This document shows positions 60,355-64,000 of a stretch of 64,000 nt of DNA, piece after piece. The translations under genes were made by a program, and so were the position numbers. Below the pieces are notes generated by a model. That model had not been told where the DNA came from, searched no databases, and worked only from the letters and a program-made list of their open reading frames with translations. The DNA lies in contig NZ_CP091851.1 in the NCBI RefSeq assembly GCF_022059845.1, positions 2,976,001 to 3,040,000 of the forward strand, read 5' to 3'. How positions within the stretch are numbered: the first letter of the stretch is position 1; the number at the start of each line of letters is the position of its first letter. The stretch comes from Terrirubrum flagellatum (lineage in GTDB: Bacteria; Pseudomonadota; Alphaproteobacteria; Rhizobiales; Beijerinckiaceae).

Positions 60355-61242
60355 TTAACGCTGAACAACCGGAGATTTCACGGCCAATGCGCCGCTGAGA
60401 TGGCGGCGCATGAGATGGGCGGCGTCGAGATTTTCCCCTCTCTCAAGAAAATCCAGGATCTGGAGATGCTCGCTCGCCTGCGCGATGATGCGCGTGGGAT
60501 TCACTTTCAGCCTGTATTCCAGCAGCCGCCGAAGCTGATTGGCGCGTTCAAGCGCCTGGAAGAACATGAAATTCCCCGACATCTTGATCAGTTCTTCATG
60601 GAAGACCGAGCCGGCGTAAGTCAGGGCTTCGGGCGCAAGCTTTTCAAGTTGCCCCGAGGCAAGCCGTTCCTGCGTCCTGCGCAGCGACGCGGCTGCGGCG
60701 CGATCGAAATGAAATGTCGGCTCCAGGATCGCCGCCGGCTCGATCACAGATCGGAAGCGATAGATTTCTTCGAACGCTTCGGATGTCTTCGCCACGGGAC
60801 GAAGACGCCATCCGTAGCCCGGCTTCGGCTCAGCCCAGCCTTCCCGCGCCGCGCGCGTGAGCATTTCGAGCGCCTGCGTCTTTGTGAGCCCGTAACGCTC
60901 CCGAACGCCCTGCTCCGTGAGATCGCTGTCGACGCGGTCGTTCAGCCAGTCCTCGGCGAAGGCGAAATATGGATTCTCAGCTTGTTCTCGATCCGCGAGA
61001 TCGCTCGCGGGCAAAGACGACTGCTCGGCGCCATCACGAACGAAATAGCCGCGATTTTTCTTGTTCTCGATCAGCCCGCGCTCGGACAGGATGCCGAGCG
61101 CTTCACGCACCGGCGAGCGCGAAACCTGGAATGTTCGCGCCAACGCCTCCGTCGCGAGATGCGAACCCGCGCCAAGATCACCGGCGCTGATTTTTGCAAC
61201 GATGTCTTGAGCGATGCGCAGCGCGAGCGGGCTACTCGACAT
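60355..61242 (-). CDS. GntR/FCD regulator with a second winged-helix-like domain
   Basis: This encodes 295 residues. The first winged helix (IAQDIVAKISAGDLGAGSHLATEALARTFQVSRSPVREALGILSERGLIENKKNRGYFV) is a canonical FadR/VanR-type DNA reader. Residues ~92-155 appear to hold a second winged-helix-like unit (FAEDWLNDRVDSDLTEQGVRERYGLTKTQALEMLTRAAREGWAEPKPGYGWRL) before the FCD ligand domain (~155-290, with the metal/ligand residues of FRSVIEP and FHEELIKM). It lies between the importer operon and the divergent dehydrogenase; paired sites on both flanks suggest it controls both and itself. Confidence 0.87.
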   Translation of the reverse strand: MSSSPLALRIAQDIVAKISAGDLGAGSHLATEALARTFQVSRSPVREALGILSERGLIENKKNRGYFVRDGAEQSSLPASDLADREQAENPYFAFAEDWLNDRVDSDLTEQGVRERYGLTKTQALEMLTRAAREGWAEPKPGYGWRLRPVAKTSEAFEEIYRFRSVIEPAAILEPTFHFDRAAAASLRRTQERLASGQLEKLAPEALTYAGSVFHEELIKMSGNFMFFQALERANQLRRLLEYRLKVNPTRIIAQASEHLQILDFLERGENLDAAHLMRRHLSGALAVKSPVVQR

Positions 61243-61324
61243 CTTCCATCATTCTCCCGATCGAAACGCAGTCGCCTCTCATCGGCTTCGAGCCTCAATT
61301 CGACGTACAGGCCGACTTGACGCC

Positions 61325-61356
61325 ATTTTGGTTTTATATGAATAAAGAGCCAAAAT
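61325..61356. promoter_or_regulatory. Candidate GntR operator in the divergent promoter region
   Basis: ATTTTGG (61325-61331) and CCAAAAT (61350-61356) form a perfect 7-bp inverted repeat with an 18-base spacer between the divergent GntR and dehydrogenase genes, 47 bases before the dehydrogenase start. The same half-site occurs in front of the binding-protein gene. Confidence 0.6.
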
Positions 61357-61402
61357 CAAAGGCGCAAAATATTGCCTGCCGGAATCGTTGAAAGGAACGC
61401 CC

Positions 61403-62479
61403 ATGAAGCTGCTGGTCCTCCCAGGCGACGGAATCGGTCCGGAAATCATTGCAGCATCGATGTCCGTGCTGGAAGTCGCGAGCACGAAATTCAACCTCGG
61501 ACTCGACTTCGCCCAGGAGGATGTCGGCTTCAAGAGTCTGGAGAAGCATGGCACGACTCTTCGCGAAAGCGTTCTCGAACACGCGCGCCATGAGTTTGAC
61601 GGCGTCATTCTCGGCACACAGTCGCACGCCGACTATCCCGCGCCGGAGAAGGGCGGCCGCAATATCTCGGCCAGTTTCCGGGTGGGGCTCGATCTCTACG
61701 CGAATGTGCGCCCGGCCCGCACCCGGCCTTTCATTCCGTCGAATATGAAGCCCGGCCGCACCATGGACCTCGTGATCATGCGGGAGGCGACCGAAGGCTT
61801 CTATCCCGACAGGAACATGCATCTGGGATGGGCGGAGCTGATGCCTTCGCCCGACATGGCGATCTCGATCAGGAAAATTACGGCTCACTGCTCCAGCCGC
61901 ATCGCGCGCCGCTCCTTCGAGCTTGCGATGAAGCGGAAGAAAAAAGTCACCGCGGTTCACAAGGCCAACAGCTTCCATCAAACCGATGGCCTGTTCCTGC
62001 GCGAGGTGCGCAAGGTCGCCGCTGAATTTCCGCAGGTTGCGCTCGATGAAGTGTTGATCGACGCCTCCACCGCGCATCTCGTTCGCAACCCTGAACGTTT
62101 CGACGTGATCTGCGCCACGAACTTCTATGGCGACATCATTTCGGACCTCGCAAGCGAACTCTCAGGCAGCCTTGGCCTCGCCGGCTCGATGAACGCCAGC
62201 GAAACCCATTGCTGCGCGCAGGCGCAGCACGGATCCGCGCCGGATATCCAGAATCAGGACAAGGCCAATCCCGTTTCCATGATGCTGTCCTGCGCGATGC
62301 TGCTGCGCTGGATTGGCGAGACGCGCAAGAAGCCGGAATTTGAAAACGCCTTCGCGGCGATCGACAAGGCCATCGACTCCGTCCTCGAAGACCCTGCGTC
62401 GCGAACGCCCGATCTCGGCGGCAAAGTCGGCACCAGGAAGTTTGGCGCTCTCGTCGCCGGCGCGTTGCAGGCCGCGTGA
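61403..62479 (+). CDS. Isocitrate/isopropylmalate/tartrate-type beta-decarboxylating dehydrogenase
   Basis: This 358-residue cytosolic NAD(P)-dependent enzyme shows the family signatures KLLVLPGDGIGPEIIAA, ISASFRVGLDLYANVRPARTRP (substrate Arg residues), VIMREATEGFY, FDVICATNFYGDIISDLASELSGSLGLAGS (metal Asp residues) and the nucleotide site HGSAPDIQNQDKANP. It oxidises and decarboxylates a 2-hydroxy acid with a 3-carboxyl group. NISASFRVGLDLYANVRP matches neither classical LeuB nor classical Icd exactly, so the acid is open: isocitrate-like, malate/tartrate-like or homologous. The start at 61403 follows AAAGGAACG; the TTG at 61388 is only frame-open. It is divergent from the GntR gene and partner to the operon's aconitase. 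Confidence 0.85.
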   Translation: MKLLVLPGDGIGPEIIAASMSVLEVASTKFNLGLDFAQEDVGFKSLEKHGTTLRESVLEHARHEFDGVILGTQSHADYPAPEKGGRNISASFRVGLDLYANVRPARTRPFIPSNMKPGRTMDLVIMREATEGFYPDRNMHLGWAELMPSPDMAISIRKITAHCSSRIARRSFELAMKRKKKVTAVHKANSFHQTDGLFLREVRKVAAEFPQVALDEVLIDASTAHLVRNPERFDVICATNFYGDIISDLASELSGSLGLAGSMNASETHCCAQAQHGSAPDIQNQDKANPVSMMLSCAMLLRWIGETRKKPEFENAFAAIDKAIDSVLEDPASRTPDLGGKVGTRKFGALVAGALQAA

Positions 62480-62514
62480 TCCGAACGGAGCGAAAGGAAG
62501 CGTCAAAGAACTTT

Positions 62515-62590
62515 TGGTGGGCCCGGCAGGACTTGAACCTGCAACCAGACCGTTATGAGCGGTCGGCTCTAACCATTGAGCTACAGGCCC
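62515..62590 (-). tRNA. tRNA with CAU anticodon (probably tRNA-Ile2)
   Basis: This is a full 76-nt cloverleaf including the encoded CCA (62517-62515). Acceptor pairs GGGCCTG/CGGGCCC, the D arm GCTC/GAGC, the anticodon stem GACCG/CGGTC with loop CTCATAA, and the T arm GCAGG/CCTGC with TTCAAGT are all intact. A CAU anticodon can be initiator, elongator Met or lysidine-modified Ile2. The body resembles Ile2 tRNAs (ileX-like D loop with GGTTA) more than Met, but this is a judgement. Confidence 0.85.
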
Positions 62591-62641
62591 CGCCCGGGGT
62601 TAGCGCGATGGGCGAACAGGCGCAACCTGCGCTCTCAAGCG

Positions 62642-62668
62642 AAAAGCGGCGGCCGATCAGCCGCCGCT
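62642..62668 (-). terminator. Rho-independent terminator after the TadG-like gene
   Basis: A perfect 9-bp stem, AGCGGCGGC (62645-62653) / GCCGCCGCT (62660-62668), with a 6-nt loop is followed on the minus strand by four T. It lies 30 bases after the stop codon of the VWA gene. Confidence 0.78.
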
Positions 62669-62697
62669 CCAACCGGGGGAGATTTCTTCGACACGTC

Positions 62698-64000
62698 TTA
62701 TTTGGTGAGGCGCAGTTCGCTCAGATGATTGGAGATGTCCTTGAACACCGCGTCGACCTGCGTCGAGTTGGCCGCGTAGTAGTAGAGCGGATTGCCGGTG
62801 TTCGGATCGGCCGAGGCGCAGGCCTTGAGCACTGTCGAATTCACATCGGAGGCCGTCTGAGCGAAGCCGATGGTGTAGACGATCACGCCCTTGGCCTTGG
62901 CGTTGGCGCACCCCGTCGTCAGGCGGCTATCCATGGCGGCTTCGCCTTGCGCTTCCGTCGTTGTGACGATGGGAGCGAAGCGGCCAACCTTCGAATAGCC
63001 CGCCGCCGTCGAGACCGTGTTCTGCAGGAATCCCGCCGGGGCGTAGCGCGAGCCGTTAGGATTGCTCAGCGCCTGCCAGGCGTTCATACCGTCAGTGAGC
63101 AGGATGATCACCTTGACGTTGTTCGGCTGGCCGCCGGGCTGCTGGCCATAGATGCGGCCGTCGGCGAACGGACCGTTTGGCGAGATTGTCCGCCAGCCCC
63201 ACATGAAGCCTTCGAAGATGTTCGTGTTGCCATTGGCGACCATCGAATTGATCTTGCTCTTGATGGTCGCAGTGTCGTTGCTCATGCGCAGAAGCGGCTG
63301 ACCATTGCACATATAGTTCGGGCCGCGCGAGTTGGAGATGTTTTTCGACGGATTGCCCTTGTATTTGCAGAGCTTCGTCAGCGCCTTGTCGACTTCAGAC
63401 AACTGGTTGCCATAGGCTACTTTGTTAAAGGTGCACTGGCCGGAGCCGGACGTGTTGTCGTCCAGATAGCTGTTCTCGTAAGAATAGCTCGTCGCCTTCC
63501 CGTTTACAGTGAAGCTGTAGGTGGAGGTGCTCGACGCCTTGTTGCCCGGATCATCCGGCGCAAATTGTGGCACAAAATAACTGTCGGGCTGGCCGGTCGT
63601 CGCGCCGACATCGGTCACAGCGTAGTCGCCCGGACGCGTCTCGAAGCAGCCGCCAAATGTGACGCCGAGTTCATCGAACAATGTGAAGCGGTTGGCGGGC
63701 TTCCAAGGGCTGTTATAGTAATCGAAATTGTCCCAGTGCCGCGAGGATTGCGCGGCCGTGTCGACCCAGGAGGCGGTGCGATAGGACGAGCCGACATTGA
63801 CCGACAGCGTGAACGGCACGACCGAAACTTTCACGCGCGAGCTCGATGTCGGTCCGGAGTAGAGGGAGTCGATCAGCGATGAGGCGGCGTCCTTTGACGC
63901 CTGAATCTTGGTCTTGGAGCCGGCGGACTCGCTCATCGAGCCCGAATTGTCCATCACCAGCGCCACCTCATAGGTGTTGTTGGCGTATTCGCAGTCGGAA
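62698..64000 (-). CDS. TadG/VWA-domain pilus-assembly-like protein (partial, runs off right edge)
   Basis: At least 433 residues are visible; the frame is open past the window edge. The segment at the edge reads YEVALVMDNSGSM, the MIDAS motif DxSxS of a von Willebrand A domain, followed by a long domain with several cysteines and the late VKVIILLTDGMNAW and YTIGFAQTASDVNSTVLKACAS motifs. This is the C-terminal half of the TadG-like proteins of alphaproteobacteria, which sit at the inner membrane of the Flp pilus system; their N-terminal TadE-like region would lie outside the window. The final CASADPNTGNPLYYYAANSTQVDAVFKDISNHLSELRLTK matches this class. Confidence 0.82.
   Translation of the reverse strand, partial: SDCEYANNTYEVALVMDNSGSMSESAGSKTKIQASKDAASSLIDSLYSGPTSSSRVKVSVVPFTLSVNVGSSYRTASWVDTAAQSSRHWDNFDYYNSPWKPANRFTLFDELGVTFGGCFETRPGDYAVTDVGATTGQPDSYFVPQFAPDDPGNKASSTSTYSFTVNGKATSYSYENSYLDDNTSGSGQCTFNKVAYGNQLSEVDKALTKLCKYKGNPSKNISNSRGPNYMCNGQPLLRMSNDTATIKSKINSMVANGNTNIFEGFMWGWRTISPNGPFADGRIYGQQPGGQPNNVKVIILLTDGMNAWQALSNPNGSRYAPAGFLQNTVSTAAGYSKVGRFAPIVTTTEAQGEAAMDSRLTTGCANAKAKGVIVYTIGFAQTASDVNSTVLKACASADPNTGNPLYYYAANSTQVDAVFKDISNHLSELRLTK

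Noticed and set aside
62476-63882. 468-residue plus-strand frame over the tRNA and TadG-like gene
   Set aside because: It crosses a perfect tRNA and is antisense to a VWA domain protein.

Overview
The window is one high-GC stretch (low-GC islets aside) from a Gram-negative bacterium. The gene content fits an alphaproteobacterium, most likely of the Hyphomicrobiales: a PrtD/PrtE-type secretion system with an RTX substrate, Bug/TctC-type binding proteins, several amino-acid/sugar/iron ABC importers, many PAS-rich signalling proteins and a TadG-like pilus protein at the right edge. Genus or species cannot be given from the sequence alone. Both edges cut a gene: a response regulator on the left and a von Willebrand (TadG-like) protein on the right. 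No integrase, transposase, CRISPR array, rRNA or replication origin was seen.

Layout. 1-6.5 kb: response regulator (partial), small secreted protein, L,D-transpeptidase with a textbook terminator, aroA (EPSP synthase), an unknown protein and an ABC exporter. 6.8-8.0 kb: a lower-GC islet with a RelE/HigB-type toxin, an XRE antitoxin and an orphan gene. 8.1-14.2 kb: a 1707-residue hybrid histidine kinase with five PAS units, transcribed right behind a lone Bug-type binding protein. 14.5-19.5 kb: membrane/envelope genes (AI-2E-family permease, YqjD/YqjE-like pair, unknown membrane and secreted proteins), a HutD-like protein, a MarR regulator and a tiny divergent membrane protein. 19.5-22.8 kb: a five-PAS GGDEF-EAL protein.

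22.9-32.5 kb is the most distinctive system: an amino-sugar catabolic operon (NagB-like, SIS, NagA-like, ceramidase-like amidase and an N-acylglucosamine-2-epimerase-family protein), a divergent LacI regulator and a sugar ABC importer that lacks its ATPase. Two nearly identical operator/-35 blocks tie the operon and the importer together. 32.5-39.9 kb: a seven-gene peptide-type ABC operon led by a GntR regulator and carrying an AstE/AspA-family deacylase. 40.2-44.1 kb: an iron/chelate-type ABC importer with a methyltransferase behind a tandem operator-like repeat. 44.2-50.2 kb: type I secretion ABC and adaptor genes plus a 902-residue RTX protein made of ~205-residue modules.

50.4-62.5 kb is a second catabolic region: a GntR regulator with two winged-helix domains, a Fe3+-type ABC importer, an Asp/Glu-racemase-fold protein, a lone Bug binding protein, an extra aconitase, a PDC-lactonase-like amidohydrolase and a metallo-beta-lactamase-fold hydrolase, with a divergent isocitrate/isopropylmalate-type dehydrogenase. 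An aconitase next to a beta-decarboxylating dehydrogenase suggests degradation of a hydroxylated di- or tricarboxylic acid. A CAU-anticodon tRNA and the TadG-like gene close the window.
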